Assembly (NCBI GenBank): GCA_030068075.1
Contig: CM057841.1
Coordinates: forward strand, 50,075,030-50,139,029
Direction of reading: 5' to 3'
Origin: Paguma larvata
Taxonomy: Eukaryota > Chordata > Mammalia > Carnivora > Viverridae
Length of the DNA stretch: 64,000 bases
The notes beneath the pieces are model-generated. The model had not been told where the DNA came from. It worked only from the letters and a program-made list of their open reading frames with translations, and searched no databases. Within the stretch, counting starts at the first letter, position 1. Every line of letters begins with the position of its first letter. The translations under genes were made by a program, and so were the position numbers. This document shows, in pieces, positions 30,960 through 48,639 of the stretch.

Positions 30960-32530
30960 TAATTTTGTTTGCTCTCGGGTCTGGGGAGGTGGCTGCAAAG
31001 CCCCTGTGCTCTGCCTTCACTCCTGATTCCCACCCGTTGACTCTCCTGCAAGTAGGGGTTGCTGGTCCAGCCCAGCAGACACGGGGGAGCCTAGAGCTTG
31101 TCAGTGAAGAGAGTCTTGGGTGACTTCTTGCCCCCTGGTTGAAGGAGTCTCTGGGGAAGATCCTGATTTGTATAGATCCCTCCCCCCCAGCTTGGAAATG
31201 CTTGGCAAACAGATCTCTGGACCCTATGGGGAAAGGTCGGCATTGAAAACATCACTGTGCCCAATTCCCCCCTTTGCCAAAGAAGAAGTGACCTGAAACT
31301 CGATGAGTTCCTGAATCCTACTGAGGATGACCTGAAGCTTGAGTACTCTCTGGCTGGAGACGAGGGGTGCTTGGTCTGTACCCTCCCCGACGTGGGGCAG
31401 CTACATTGTCTACCTTCCCTAGGTGTCAGCCGACTAAGGAAATCAGTGACCAACAGTCACCTAGCAGATGAGAAAACCAGCTCTATTCTTAAGATTCAAC
31501 AACAATGAAATGGGAGAAGAAACAAAGTCACCAAACCACTCCCTGTCACAATAAGCCTATTCAGGGAAACAGACGCCATCCCGATGAAGCTTAGTAAGAG
31601 TACCTGCTTCCAACAAAGAAAAAAAAAGAACTTGAGAAACTAAAAAAGTATGATTGTTCCAGACTCAAAGTCAGTAGGAAAGAGTGATCTTTGTTGAAAC
31701 TCACATTCATCACCCAGAACATCAAGGGGAGGAAGTAGTTGACTCACACAATATCAAGTCCTAAAAGATAGAAATCAGGTTGGAAAAGTAAAATCGCTTA
31801 GAGAAAATGCCGAGAAGACCAGGTGTGGATAAGCAGCAGATGAACAGGATAAAGAAGACGAAGGGGGAGCAGTAATGACACTTTCCAGGCTCAAGAAAAG
31901 CCTTGCGTCTCCGGGAACAGGGCCCACCATGTTCTATGCAAAATTCCCAACTCACAGGGAATCTTACAGAATTTAAGGAAGAAGTGATAGAGCCAGAAGA
32001 TGCTGGAATAATATCTCCAGACCGCTAAGGGAACAGGGCTGCGAAGAATCAACCTTAAAGTAGACGCACAAAAATCACCTAATCCATCAAGATAAATTTC
32101 TGTTCCAGACACAGTCCATCGCACTTTCTAATTTATTTCTTCAGAGCTTTACCACTCTTCGGACTCTTCATTAGTTCCTGTTTCTATGTTTATTTTCTGT
32201 CTCTGCTGCTGGAATGTTACATGCTTGATACGCACTGAATTTATTTCCTGTATCTGAAGCTTTTAAAACAAAAGTTAATTGATTAACTGCCCACTTTAAG
32301 TTTTAAGAGTTTGAAGTCTTTTAGACAGTAATTTGTAATATGAAGAATGTTTTTCACTTAAAGTATAGTTTTTAAAATTCATCTCGTATCGGATTTGTGC
32401 CAGAGAAGTGAATCTCGTTTATTTACATTTTGAGGGGGAGAAGGGGTGTTCAAAAGGTAAGATTTTTCAAAAGCCTGTGGAAATCGTAATCAAGATTTTA
32501 ACTTTGTAGAATAAATGTGAAAAGCACTGT
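30960..32530 (+). pseudogene. Possible processed pseudogene or old repeat, unassigned
   Basis: About 1.5 kb with a more balanced base composition than the flanks. It has several overlapping broken open frames, the best being a + strand frame at 31257-31508 (83 codons, including RSDLKLDEFLNPTEDDLKLE). Further frame fragments with stops follow to about 32130, then an AT-rich tail with an AATAAA at about 32510. The layout suggests a decayed mRNA copy: coding part, 3' UTR, poly(A) signal. I do not recognise the parent gene, no poly(A) tail or target duplication is visible, and an unknown repeat is equally possible. Confidence 0.25.
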
Positions 32531-33009
32531 CCTGATTATGTTGTTTTTAAGGTATATTTCCTTTTCCTTTCTCATTTAAGTAAAAAACTTGCAGGGCAAG
32601 AATGCTGTCTTTCTAAACATAAATATGTTTGAAACGAGTGAACGCTGTTGTGTTGGAACCGAGTTAGTTCTTGGTTTCTACACACGGACAACATGGCTTC
32701 CGTGGAACAACATCATGCTGAGGGTCACCCGTAGGTTCAGAGAGCCCGTCTGTGTGCAGTGAGGCAGGCCGGCCTGGCGGTGAGAACGTGGCTTTCTGAG
32801 GTTGAGCCCCTGGGTCCGAATGCCATATATCCAGCGTAATCAGGTCAGGCTCAATCAGAGCTGACTTGCCAAGAGTCACTTCAAGAATAGCTGCTCTCGA
32901 GCCAAACAAAATAATAACAAAATAAATCAGCAGCACTGCAGACGATATGTACAGAGTAAAGAAAACAATGTGTCAATCAGAAAGTGGTTCATAAATAGAA
33001 GAGTCTTGT

Positions 33010-33205
33010 GATTCGGAGCCCAACAGGCCTGCCTCCCGAGCAGAATGCCGACAGCTATGTGGCCTCGGGCCATCACCGCAGTTCTGAACCCACGTGTCTC
33101 GCCTGTGTGACGGGGATAAGATACTGGCGGCTACTGGAGGCTGTCAACACAGACGTGCAAATCCCTTAGGACAGTGCCATAATAAGTACCCAATAAATAC
33201 TTAAT
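33010..33205 (+). repeat. MIR SINE relic, nearly full length
   Basis: Good ordered match to MIR: gattcggagcccaacaggcc, 'cagctatgtggcctcgggc', 'ctgtgtgacggggataagat' and 'cagtgccataataagtaccc' then aataaata at the end. Confidence 0.8.
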
Positions 33206-34203
33206 ATCTATTATATGTGTTTTTTTTAAAAAAAGACAAGAGGGCAAATTGTGTCTGTGTCCCTGTATGTGCGGTGCAGGAGACACTCGTCCTCCTTTTT
33301 TATGGTCGCACTGGGTGGGTAGGTGGTCACATTTGAACTTTAAAACTGTAGTTAGTTCCCCTTGTTTAGATTTCAGCTCGCCACACATAAAATATATTCT
33401 TCACTGTAAAATCATAAATTAGTATTCTGGCATTCAAGCCAGTCTCTGTTCCACCATAGTCCCAGATAAACTCCACTCTGGTTAATATGGGGAAGGAATT
33501 TTCTGTCTCAAGGAGCCACGCATGTTTCTGTCTGAATGACAGGCGGCCATGAAACGGGGGAGGTATGGACGCTTTCACTGCTGTGCACGAGGAATTGGGG
33601 TGACCCTGTAAACACTTTGGGCATAACCTTCCCACCTGATAACATATTTCCCCTGTGTGTATGGATGGGGTCAGGGAGTACCAGAAGGCTCTCAGCCAGA
33701 CCGAGCTGTCTGCTTAGACAGCTAACAGGGGAACTCCTGAAGCTCCTTTTTCCCTCTAGCTCGTGTGATGTTCGTGACTTCTGTCTCAAAGGCTGAGCTG
33801 AATTCATTTCCAAATCAGGAAGCACTTTAATCTCTTGAACATTGACTACAACCCCTATCACAAATCATGTTAATCATCTATTTTTAAATGTAACATCTCA
33901 CGAACCCTCATCAGTTCAAAACTTGGCCCATCCTTACAGGGGCTTCAATCATTTCCAGATCACCATATCATATTAAATTAGCCATACTTAAAAACTTGCC
34001 TTCATTAACCTCAGGAGGCTCACCAGTAGTCATGGAGAGACTTAGCAGATCTGACTCTTTTAATAAAGACCCAAAAAAGGGGAGTTTAGTCTACTGCGTA
34101 TCTATTGTTACTGTATTATCAGACTCAGAACTTTCCATCTGTAGCCTTGCCTGTTTGCTCTTTGCATGATTTTTAATATTTTGGTGTTTCTTTGGGTTTC
34201 CAG

Positions 34204-34422
34204 AGCACAGTTACGTAGACCAGGAGACGGCCCTGGCTGGTGCACAGGGCTTCCTGGGCTGTCTCTCTGCCGTGCAGCTCAGCCACGTGGCCCCTCTGAA
34301 GGCCGCTTTGCAGCCCAGCCACCCGGCCCCAGTCACCATCTTGGGACATGTGACAGAGTCCAGCTGTGTGTCCCAGGCTGGCACTGATGCCACATCAAGG
34401 GAAAGGACACACTCATTTGCAG
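34204..34422 (+). CDS. CNTNAP4: CNTNAP4 exon: end of LamG4
   Basis: Coding exon of 219 bp, acceptor ggtttccag ending at 34203 and donor gtaggg from 34423. It completes a Glu codon and reads HSYVDQETALAGAQGFLGC, LSAVQLSHVAPLKAALQPSH, then GHVTESSC, ending SRERTHSFA. The two cysteines of GFLGC and ESSC form the closing disulfide expected at the end of a laminin-G domain. This exon is markedly GC-richer than its introns. Frame intact on both sides. Confidence 0.96.
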
Positions 34423-34744
34423 GTAGGGGAATAGCTCTTCCTTTGCAGTAACAAACACACTTGTCCCCTGGGTCTTGAATCTTCTGATGCCACTGTTCCA
34501 ATGCATTCTCAAGGTGGCTTCCCAAAACTGGTTTTGTTTAACTTCCAGATATCATTCCCATTTCTTTTCTGGATCCTCAGTGCCTTATCCGTGTGGGCCA
34601 CTGCAGTTGACAACTGCTGAGGTTAAAAGAAATCACAGAGATCCCACATTAATAAAATGTTTCAAGATTGTTTTTCAAAATTTCTTCTTTTTCCTTGGCT
34701 GTATCACTCCCTCCCCCCCCCCTTTTTTTTATCTTTTACTGCAG
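34423..34744 (+). other. CNTNAP4: CNTNAP4 intron, 322 bp
   Basis: Short intron with a C-run and T-run (34711-34730) as polypyrimidine tract before acceptor ttttactgcag. Nothing else recognised. Confidence 0.9.
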
Positions 34745-34816
34745 ATCATTCTGGAACAAGAGATGACAGAGAACCCCTAGCTAATGCAATCAGAAGCGAC
34801 TCTGCAGTAATTGGAG
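34745..34816 (+). CDS. CNTNAP4: CNTNAP4 exon: juxtamembrane stalk
   Basis: Coding exon of 72 bp reading DHSGTRDDREPLANAIRSDS then AVIGG with a split Gly codon. It is the acidic/basic extracellular stalk that leads into the membrane helix. Donor gtaaca is weaker than consensus. Phases match the LamG4 exon before it and the last exon after it. Confidence 0.95.
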
Positions 34817-39226
<4,410 letters not shown>

Positions 39227-41295
39227 TTGGCAGCCGTGTTGTAACTCACGATCCCGACAGTCTGTTTTAATAGCCGGGGGCTCTCAGCGCGCAAGAACAT
39301 GTTCTTCCACCGAATGGACGGGCAGTTGATTTGCAGCACTGCCGTCTGGCCGTATCCAGACTCGCGATGGCTCCAGGAGGCCTCATCCGGTGATGTATTT
39401 CCCATAGCAGTCTTTCCATAGAACAGGGAATTAGATATTGCTCTTAATTTCCGACCGTTCTGATAGGATCTAAAACGGAAGTTGAACTCGCTTGATGACT
39501 ACGGTTTTTAAATGCGAAGACTGTTTCCCTGGTCTCTCAGCCATGTGATACGTAAGTTTTGTGAGAGGTAAAAATCAAAACTGGACAATACTGACCTCGG
39601 TTTACTGGGGAACATGTTCGTGTTTGCTTTAGTGCCCCCCTGGCGTTAATCGTAGACCTGGAAATGCTTCGCAGATCCTGTTTGGCTGGTGTTTGCATCT
39701 TCAGTGGCCAAAACTATATCAACCCCTTTGCCTTTCTCTGTGTTACATCCAATACAATTTATCAATAGTCTTGAAAGATGTTGTGTTGTCATTGGTATGT
39801 TTATATTGCTCTTTTTCTATTCGACTTCTCTTAATGATTTTGAATACATAAGGCTTTGAGTGTCAGACTTCAGCTCTGAATGTAAAATTCATATGCAACC
39901 AGACTCAGAAAGTGCGTTGGTTGTCGGTGTGTGATGTCTTGCCTTTTAAAATTTTCATAATCTGCTATCATTGTTCAGTAGTGGCAGTAGGTAAGACCCT
40001 GGATAATGCCAATTTCCCAAGAATGTGAAGTGTTTGGAACTCTTAAGCCTGTCGATATAAGAAACATAATTCTTAACAATGCAAAAAGAAATTTATTTAC
40101 AACTGTAATATCTCCTATGAAACATACCTTTGAGAATAGTTTCCCCAAACCTTATGCCAGTTTTCTTTATAGGTTTGTTCTTCTGTTTTTCTGAAGTTTA
40201 TCACCAAATTTTCTTTGATCTCCCTTGACTATATTCCATGGAGCATGTTTCTTACGTATTAGAAAAAAAGAGACAGCTTGAAGTGGAGAGCTCTGTTCTG
40301 CATCCTCAAACATATACTCCTTCAGGCATACATTTTTCTGTGCACTGACCTCCAGGACAGTGAGATATGAGCTGCAACCATGCCCCCTTTTTCCGAAAGC
40401 AGCGGAGTGGCTACAGAGTACTCACTCTCTGGGGTGATGGCGTCTTATATGATCTATGCGAAGTCTGCCATTCTGTCTTTTCTCATTTACGGTGATGGGG
40501 TAATTTCTCGAAAAGTACCAAAAATCAATAGAACCTGCTAACTAGTGCATTCTGATTAGGGTGTATATACATACCAAGAGATCAAAGAATTATCTGTGAC
40601 CTTACGAAAGTTGTTGCATAAGTTGCATATAATTGATTTTGAGGCAAAGCAAACAAGGTGCATGCATATAGTTATCTTTAAATTTCATAAGCCAGTTATA
40701 TAATAAGGCACTTTGCTATTTATGATCTCGCTGCCCAGGGTGCCTGGCAAGGACTGGCAAGGGACAACTGGCCCCCTTAGGTTGTCCACACGAGAACAGT
40801 TTGGAGGTATGTAAACGAAGCATCTTATTTTCCTTCTTGACCTCCTTACAAAAGCTGCCTGTCTTTTCCATAGCTCTGTATCCATTTTGCTGTTCCTGTA
40901 AATGCCTGACTAAATCTTAGGATATGAATTAACATAGTAGTTTATGAAGGACCGATGTTGATAAATGGCATACTTTTTTTTTTCTCGATTGAAAGACTTG
41001 AAGAAATGAACGCAGAAGCAGTAGTTTTTATTTGATGCAAAGCTGAATACAAGCATCCTAACAGCCCTGAATCTGTTGCGAGTGTTCATGTGATTTAGTA
41101 GCCGCATTAACCTGGTCGGGAGTGTAGACAGGTTTATAGATGGTGAAGCCTCATGGTACTGTGTGGTCCACACTGCTAGAAACTGCAACGTGATGGCATC
41201 AAAACGCATTGATTCATCATTTGTCATGATTTTCAGTTCCCGATTTGTAATCTATTCTTTCCGTTTTTCTTAATAAAATGCATTTTTGAAGTAAA
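39227..41295 (+). other. CNTNAP4: Probable CNTNAP4 3' UTR
   Basis: Non-coding sequence directly after the stop, free of recognised repeats for about 2 kb, ending about 18 bases past an AATAAA at 41272. The length is inferred from the first good polyadenylation signal; no transcript evidence is available here. Confidence 0.6.
41272..41277 (+). promoter_or_regulatory. CNTNAP4: Candidate CNTNAP4 polyadenylation signal
   Basis: Canonical AATAAA (in cttaataaaatgc) preceded by a T-rich stretch. First canonical signal I saw after the stop codon. Confidence 0.5.
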
Positions 41296-42003
41296 GTGCA
41301 GAATATATTTTAAGAGACGTTGTATAAAAGTTTGAAATGAAGGAATTATACTGGATTTTCATTTTCTTAAAACAGTAAAAAGATGTGTAGATGTCCACCA
41401 TCTTTACTGGCGGTCTGTGTTTTTTAAGCCTTTTGGTACATTCCGTGATTATTATGAATTATTAACAAAAACTGCATTTATCGTGTATTTTCCTTTTAAA
41501 TGGACACAAAAATGATAGGAGAAAATAGAAAAAGGTTTACTGATTGTAACAGGTGAGGGCAGTTAAACGGCATTTAAAGTTTTGCCAGAGACCAGACTTT
41601 GTCAGCAGTTGTTTGTTGAAACGTTCTGTATATCTAAGTGGGGTGATATCCTTTTACTTCTGCAGAGAGCTTGGCCCGTGAGGCTACACTGAGACGCGAT
41701 TATATCGATGAATACTGTGCGCCCTTCTATAATATAAAAGTTTTAAAAAGTCTCTTATCTGTGATTGCACAGGAGAACAATATAATTAACATTCTCTTTT
41801 TAAGATGACTTTCTAAATCTCATTAAATTCAAATGTGCAAATATGCAAATAGAGTGGAGTTAATGTGGCATCGAAGACTCGCCTCTATGAAGTGGGGGTC
41901 ATCTGTGGGAAATGACATCTTAATTCTGTGGAAGCCATGCCACTTAAATGGCCCTTGGCCACTTAGCAAATAGCTTCATTTTTTTAAAAATTCCGTTCCG
42001 TTC

Positions 42004-42217
42004 CCAAGGGACACCTAGGTGGCTCAGTTGATTAAGCGACCGACTCCTGATTTTGGCTCAGGTCATGATCTCATGGCTCCTCCACAGACAGCGCAGAGCC
42101 TGCTTGGTATTTTCTCCCTCTCTCTCTGTGTCTCTCTCTCTCTCTCTCTGCCCCTCCCCCCTCTCCCCACCTTGTGCTTGATTTCTCCCTCTCTCAAAAT
42201 AAATATTTAAAAAAATC
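42004..42217 (+). mobile_element. CanSINE
   Basis: Forward CanSINE: head gacacctaggtggctcagtt, gatctcatgg B-box region, long (TC)n tract, tail aaaataaatatttaaaaaaa. Possible imperfect target duplication (ttccgttcccaag / tcctttctcaag). Confidence 0.95.
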
Positions 42218-42334
42218 CTTTCTCAAGTGTCGCTCTTTGAAACACATTTAATAAATTCTTTAGACGGCAAGGTAAACAAGAAGAAGCCACCTGACAACCA
42301 ATCAAACAGAAGCCAATTATTTAAAATGGTTAAT

Positions 42335-42800
42335 GTTAAAAAATAAAACTGCCAGTTATTCTACCAGCAAAAGTGGGTTTATTCGGGAATAGCAGAGATG
42401 CAATGGGGACAAGCGAGCTATGGAAATGAGAGGCAAGTTGCTGGGACAAAGGAGAAGAATGCAGTTTGTAGAGGAAAGGGGGCTGGAGCTTGGAAAGGCT
42501 GTTATCAACAAGTCCATTAGAATAAACTGGGATTTCCAAGTGTAGGGGCTTCTCATTGGCTGAGCCATGACTGTCTGTCATTGGATGGACTGCCAATGGG
42601 GAGGGGGGGTCAAGGAAGAGGAAATCCTTTCTTCCTCCTGGAAATAGTGAAGTAGTTTCCCATGCAAGGTGGTCTTTTCCTCTTGGATCTGCAATTGAGG
42701 GGCGGTAGGGTGTGAGCACGCCCCCTACTGGCCTCCTGCCTCCATTCTAAATCGGGTTCCCTTTTATAAATTTTCACAAAATCCTCTTTCATTCATTCAT
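42335..42800 (-). repeat. Probable solo LTR of a class I-type endogenous retrovirus
   Basis: Read on the minus strand it has LTR-like layout: a TATA-like tttataaaag element, two CCAAT-type boxes (from attggctgag and cattggatgg on the + strand), a C/T-rich stretch and an aataaaccc polyadenylation signal near 42380. No internal retroviral sequence adjoins it. Exact TG/CA ends and target duplication were not resolved. Old remnant, non-coding. Confidence 0.5.
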
Positions 42801-43899
42801 ACTGTCCTTCATATATAATCAGAATCTTGGATCAGAGTCCATCGTGCATATGGAGAGCGCAGATGTGTTATTATATGATAATATATATTAGAGTGAACAG
42901 CTGAGTTTTACAGATGAAATGTCCAGGACACAGATATATGAGGTGATGTCCCTAACGGGACATGTAGCAATGTGGAAATGGTGAAGCCGTGATGGAAATT
43001 TCCTTTTTTCCCCCATATGTTTCTGATCTTAGTACTTCCAAGAACTGGAGTTCTGACAATTATTTAGTGGTGTAGAAAATTTGAAGGATCTTGGTGTCCT
43101 CTTTGTCCAGAATGACTTATAGTTCTAAATCTCTCCTGTATCTTTTAAAATGAACATAAATTTTTATCCAATAGGTTGTTGCCATTGATAGATTTGGTTT
43201 TCTTTAAAAAATATTTAGTAAGCTTATAGCCCTCGACTCTAGGAGAGACAATTATAACTGGAGCCCTCTTCTGTAGTCATGGAATACACAATACGAGTTA
43301 GACCTAATGGGTCAAGGCATCAAATATCTTTGTTATAACCGAAGAAACAGATGAAATAGACCCAACTCACATCAATAATGTTCAGTTGATTGACTTTCTA
43401 GTCCTTGTGTTGACTGCGAGATGGATCTACCACATACCTTCAGGATTTCCTGGTGGTCCTTTATTTTTCCAAAGTTTGAATGATGGAGAGTGGTAACAGG
43501 GAAGAAAAAGAACAGAAGGAATAGAATCCAGCCATCCATGTGCTGGAGACATGTTTGAGTGAGCACATGCATGTTTTCAAGAAGGAATACCAAATGAGGA
43601 GAAAGGGAATATGAAATACAAAACAGTCTGCATATAATTTAGTTAAGAGAGCTGGGTTTTTGGTGTGGCAAGAGCTTCCCTGGGGACTGCTTTGAAGATT
43701 TGCAAATGAAAATAAATGGGTTGGAAAACAGTCTGACCCACGATTATAATGGCTTCTCCAGTGCAATAGCGTTTTAGTCTTGTCCCTATTTATAACATTA
43801 TATTTAAATTTTTTGTTAAAAAATGCACGAATATATTTAAAAACAGAAATAACATTGGAAATCTTACAAGAAAAATAGCTCTCTGTCACCATATCCCCT

Positions 43900-46800
43900 C
43901 CCCATCCCTTTCAGCTCTTTTAGATGTCTCTTGCAAGCTGCCTCCATCTCTTAATCACATGCTGTAGCGGGCCAGCTTCCTTGGGAAGCAAACTCCCAAG
44001 ACAGGGGTTGTCATGAAGGGCATTTATTGGGAAGCACTGTTGGGATCAACATCTGTAAGGGAGGCAACGAGGCAGGACGGGGCCCATCACCCAACCTGTG
44101 TTGCCGTCCCAAGGGCTCAGCCAACCCTGATGTCCTGAGTGGGAGTGAGGGGACTGTGCATTTACACTCTCATATGAACCAGGCACTAGAGGTTGACTGT
44201 CTGGGAAAGTGGGCCTGAACTTGGACAAACACCTCTCTTCAGCTTCAGCACTTCCTAAAGAAGGAGAACAAAGGCTGCTCGGCATCCGAGGAAAAGAAAT
44301 CGTTCAGTCCTGCCACAGGGATCTGGGTGGCACAGCTCAGCGTCCCGGAGGAGTCAACTGCGGGGTCTGCTCCTTCAGGACTCTGGTGAACCTCTTTCCT
44401 GGGAAACTTACATGAGGAAGGAGGACGGAACGAACCACAGACTCTGCCCCTGCAGGTGATCTCTTGGCTGCCACTGGTACTCATTCTCTCCCTCCTCCGC
44501 TGCCGGTGCAGGGCTCCTGTAGTTCCAGCTCTCAGCTCTGCAGAGAGTTTGAACCATTGCCTCCTATGACCTCTCAGGCTGTAGCTGCTGTTCTTTTCCA
44601 TTTACCATTAGATTGGTCAAAGGAGTATCTAGATGCCAAACATATTCCTCCTTGTCCCCAAAGTGTAAAAGTAGCTCTCTCTTATCCCTGGGCAGGAACA
44701 ATTACTCCTGACATAGCCTCCCACATAACACTGCATCAGCCAAAGATCCATGTTACAGCAAAGGATGCATGGGAGTGAGCACATTTCCGTGAGATTTGCT
44801 GGTCCTTTCATATCATACCCTCAGAAGGTCTCTGTAGATTCTCAACAGGCGGCGTTGGCTGATACCTTACAGGCAATAGAGACAACTCCTCTCTGAAATA
44901 AGTAATGACTCCAATCAAAAGTAATCTCTGATCCTTCAGGGTGGAAAAGATCTGATGTAGTCAACTCGCCACAAAATTGGTGTTTTTGTAGAGGGGAACC
45001 ATTCTGGGGAAGGGACACTCGTCTCTGTGGCTGACCACTCGACCCTTCAGGAATGACAGTAGTTACATCAGTCCTGACGAGTAGCAGCTCATGTTGCTTG
45101 ATGATGCCTAGCTTCCATCCGTGCCTCCACGGCTACTCTGTTCATACAACCATTGTACTAGGAGTTCCTTCAGCGGCCAGTGATTGAGGTTGGTTGATTT
45201 GAAGTCATTCTGTCTGATTTGGTTGTTTAGTGATGGTTTCAAGGTAGCATATGCTTTCTGGTGGGCAAAGATCTTTACATTTCATGCCCATCCCATAGGT
45301 CCATCCGTCTGCTTCTCTTTCAGACCTTCTTGTCTCTGATCTTCCCAATCTCCCTTTTAGGTCCTTGACAAACTGGCCAAATTACTGCCCATTATAACCT
45401 TGAGCCATTTTATCTCACACAAAGAGGATGACCATGGCATCATCAAAAAGTTCTGCTAATTTGGAGGTTTCTCCTTACCACCATCTTCCTGTGGTCCTCT
45501 GACCGGGACACTAGTGGTGTTACCTTCCATTTTCGGCTTGCTCTCATGTTCTAAATTTACCCATCCATGTACCCGGTTCACATTTTCCCTCCTCCAGCAG
45601 TTGGTAATAAGGGACCATTCATGCAACCCTAAGCATGAGCTGAGGGAACCGTGCTGGGGAAGAGTAGTGGGTAACTTACCGATCTGGGCAGGTGGCTTGC
45701 ACAGCTTGTCAGTCCCTACTCATGCTTGATCCCCCGTACACCTGTTCCAGTGTATGTTGGCTTGCTGCTGAGCCCGGATGACTTGTGACTTGGTGGGTCT
45801 GAGAGAACCCAGCCCACAGTTAGTGCCCCAATGTGAGGAACTTCCTCTCTAGCGGAAGTAAGTAGTGCATCAGGAGATTTTTTTAGAGAGTTGTATCTTT
45901 TTCTGCTGCAGCTGACATGGTATTGCTCTCAAACCTTGCATTTCTGCAGTGTGATGTTCCCCTTGGTGATGGCCAAGGAAACCTGAGTAGCGTCTTTTTC
46001 CACCAGCGATACCAGGGAGGTCTGCAGGGTTGTGTGGTCCAAGGGGCTGGACCACATGTCTGCTGTTTAGACCCCACTGTAGAACCTGTTCTTATTCTGG
46101 GCCCCACTGAAAGCTGGCTAAAGCCTTACATGCCACCCAATATTTGGTCGTGGCTCTACTCCCTAACTCCATGATTGTCACATGAGAGCATCCATAGACA
46201 ATCTGAGAAAAAAAAAAAGTACAGCTGCATCGAAACGAAGCTATGGAAAAAGTAAGAAGTGGGCTAGATTTGATCCATAGGCCATAGTTTTCTGACTTCT
46301 GCCTTAAAACACTAGATTCTTAATCATTGTATTGATTGGGTGGCCAATATCATAGACTAGTCTGTTCTGCAGGATGTCCAAATGACACAGGTCTCTTCAG
46401 ACTATACCATGACAGAGGAAGTGTTCACATAGCTTTGGGGCAAGACTGTTGTCCATTCCAGGTGACTATAGACAGCTTCTAAATCTCCTTTCTGATAGGT
46501 TGGAAAAGGACACTTTTTCATATCAACATCCACATACTCTATAACCTCAGACCATGTTACTCTAGCAAAAGTACCAACATCTGCTCCAACAGCTGCAACT
46601 GGGGCTCCTGCAATCTTCTTCCCCTCTGCCAGGGAAGGTAACATATTCACAGGTTGCAGAGGCTAGGATGTGGACAGCTTTGAGGGGGCCATTAGTGTGC
46701 CTGCAGCACCCCCATTTACTACGATTTTCTCCATCCAACTGGCCTGATGCCTTTTATTCCAGATCCTTTTTGTCTGAACTTTCCTAGAAAGAAATCTATA

Positions 46801-47100
46801 TTCAGGTGTCTCTTTGTGGTTTTATGTGTAAAATGCCTATGAAGTAACTGCCTGTCCCCATATTTCATGAGTCGGGTATGTAATGTCTCAGCCATTCCTT
46901 TACGTAAATTTTTCTCACTTTCCTTATGTGGAAGAAATGCCAGTGGCCAGTGAATCTAGCCTCCTGTGGCTCTGGCTTCCTGCTTACCCTTCCCTCCTCC
47001 TGGGAAAAGTTTAACAATACTCATAGCTTGAGTTGTTAATGCCTTCATATCGCCTCTGACAATTAGGGGCTCTAACAAAGTCAAGAAACCAGTATGGCTA
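43900..47100 (-). mobile_element. ERVL-type endogenous retrovirus relic (pol region), antisense
   Basis: Minus-strand frame fragments at 46402-46650, 45870-46055 and nearby show collinear remains of a reverse-transcriptase and RNase-H region. One is a short RT-motif remnant with a VLPQ core near 46430-46450; another, RNase-H-proximal, lies at 45870-46055. Downstream fragments toward 44000 would be integrase and the 3' end. The best fit is the ERVL group, judged by eye. Stops and frameshifts break every frame, so it is a fossil with no coding capacity. No LTR pair was defined; the segment at 43960-44300 may be a flanking repeat. Confidence 0.6.
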
Positions 47101-48639
47101 GTCAGTCCATAAACTAGCAAGACCAGTCCTTGTTGTAATTCGTTTTCTCATGCCACACTAAATTGGGTTTGCTCTTGATAAAATAATTTCTTTATTCCAT
47201 GTGCTGATACTAGAAATGGTTTTAGACCCATTGAACCAACACATCTGCTTCCAAGCTGTTCATGGGAGAAACTTTCTGATAAATTATGTTGTTATGAATG
47301 AGTTCATATTTTCATTGAAAACAAACTGTTATAAATGATTCGTGTTTCTCTGCATTTTCAACAGGAACCAATTAATTTTTTAATTGAGCAATGAAATGGC
47401 CTGTTCTTTCAAAATACATATTAAAAGAAGATGGTTACAAATGGTCATGGTGATTTAGACTCTATGCGATCATTTTCTTTCATTTGCTTGCAATATTTGA
47501 CAAATTTTTCTTAGTAGGAATCTATAGCACCAAATAAATTATTATAGAGTGGTATCTTCTAGAATAGGATTGTAGTTATATGAAAGAACATAAGCTAAAC
47601 ATAATGAAAGTACCACATTTTATCTCACAAACAATATTCAGAAATTAAAACAAATACTGACCGAACTCATTTCAGCTTAGATGGAATCTTTATATTATGA
47701 ATGATAGTGGTGATAATGTTAATAATAGTTGCTGAATGGTATCACATTTTTGGAATACACATTTATTTCCTACCTGTAATTTGTATAAGAGATAGAAAGT
47801 CTCTTATCTTTCCTGATGCCTTTCTTAGTGGAAATTTAGTACACTTCGGCCTTAGCATAGTTGAAATTTCATGATGTATGAAATAGATATGGTGCTAAAG
47901 TGCCTCTAAAAACTTCTGTAAGCAATTTCTACTTTTCTATTGGCTTCTATCATGAAATTGAAGCTTAGCTGCAGAGTTTAAGCCGTAAAACACAATATAA
48001 ACATAGAGTCAGTCTTATCCTTGAAATCCTTAATTTGAAGGGAAATATTTTCTGAGATATTAATATTGAACAAGCAAAATTGCTACTAAATTGCCAAAAC
48101 CAAATCATAGTTACACACAAGCAACTATTTTTTTTTCTTTTTTTTTTTTTTTGGTCATGTGACTGTTTTTCTACTGAAGAAGCGGTCTGGGGAAAAGTAT
48201 AGAAACTCCAACTGGCTCCTAGACAGCTCAGGGAAACCAAGGCAGCCTAATTCCAGCCTTCAGATACCATCCTTTCCCTTAATATCCAAATAAAAATAGT
48301 TTGAGCTCCTATCTCAAACTATTTTTTTGCAGGAAGCTGGATCTTTTAAGTGCGTGCCTCCTCTCCCCAAGATTTTCTGGAGGAGGCCCTGGAAGAATGG
48401 TGTCATATTCTACAAACCCATCTTGGTCATTCAAAGTTACTCCAGCCAGCTGCCCACATTGGACTGTCAGTCTCGTGACCAAAAACTAATTTAAAGTCAG
48501 TAGATTATCTCTGCTGTTCACGACCAGCTTCTGTCTGGCTGTCGTTTAGGTTTTTCCCTTCATTCATCAAATACAGGGAAGACCAGTCTATAGCATTTCA
48601 GAAAAAAAAATATGGACATCTTGGAAATAATATAAAGTA

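Larger units (their letters stand above)
24473..34203 (+). other. CNTNAP4: CNTNAP4 intron of 9.7 kb
   Basis: Holds an LTR-like or other old repeat near 26.2-26.8 kb, two sets of local direct repeats at 27.4-30.1 kb, a gene-like but unassigned stretch (30.96-32.53 kb) and a MIR (33010-33205). No CanSINE was found in this intron, unlike the others. The stretches 24473-26190 and 33206-34203 show nothing recognisable. Confidence 0.85.

Noticed and set aside
43461..43892. 143-codon minus-strand open frame
   Set aside because: No recognisable motif, AT-rich, next to repeat-derived sequence; chance ORF.
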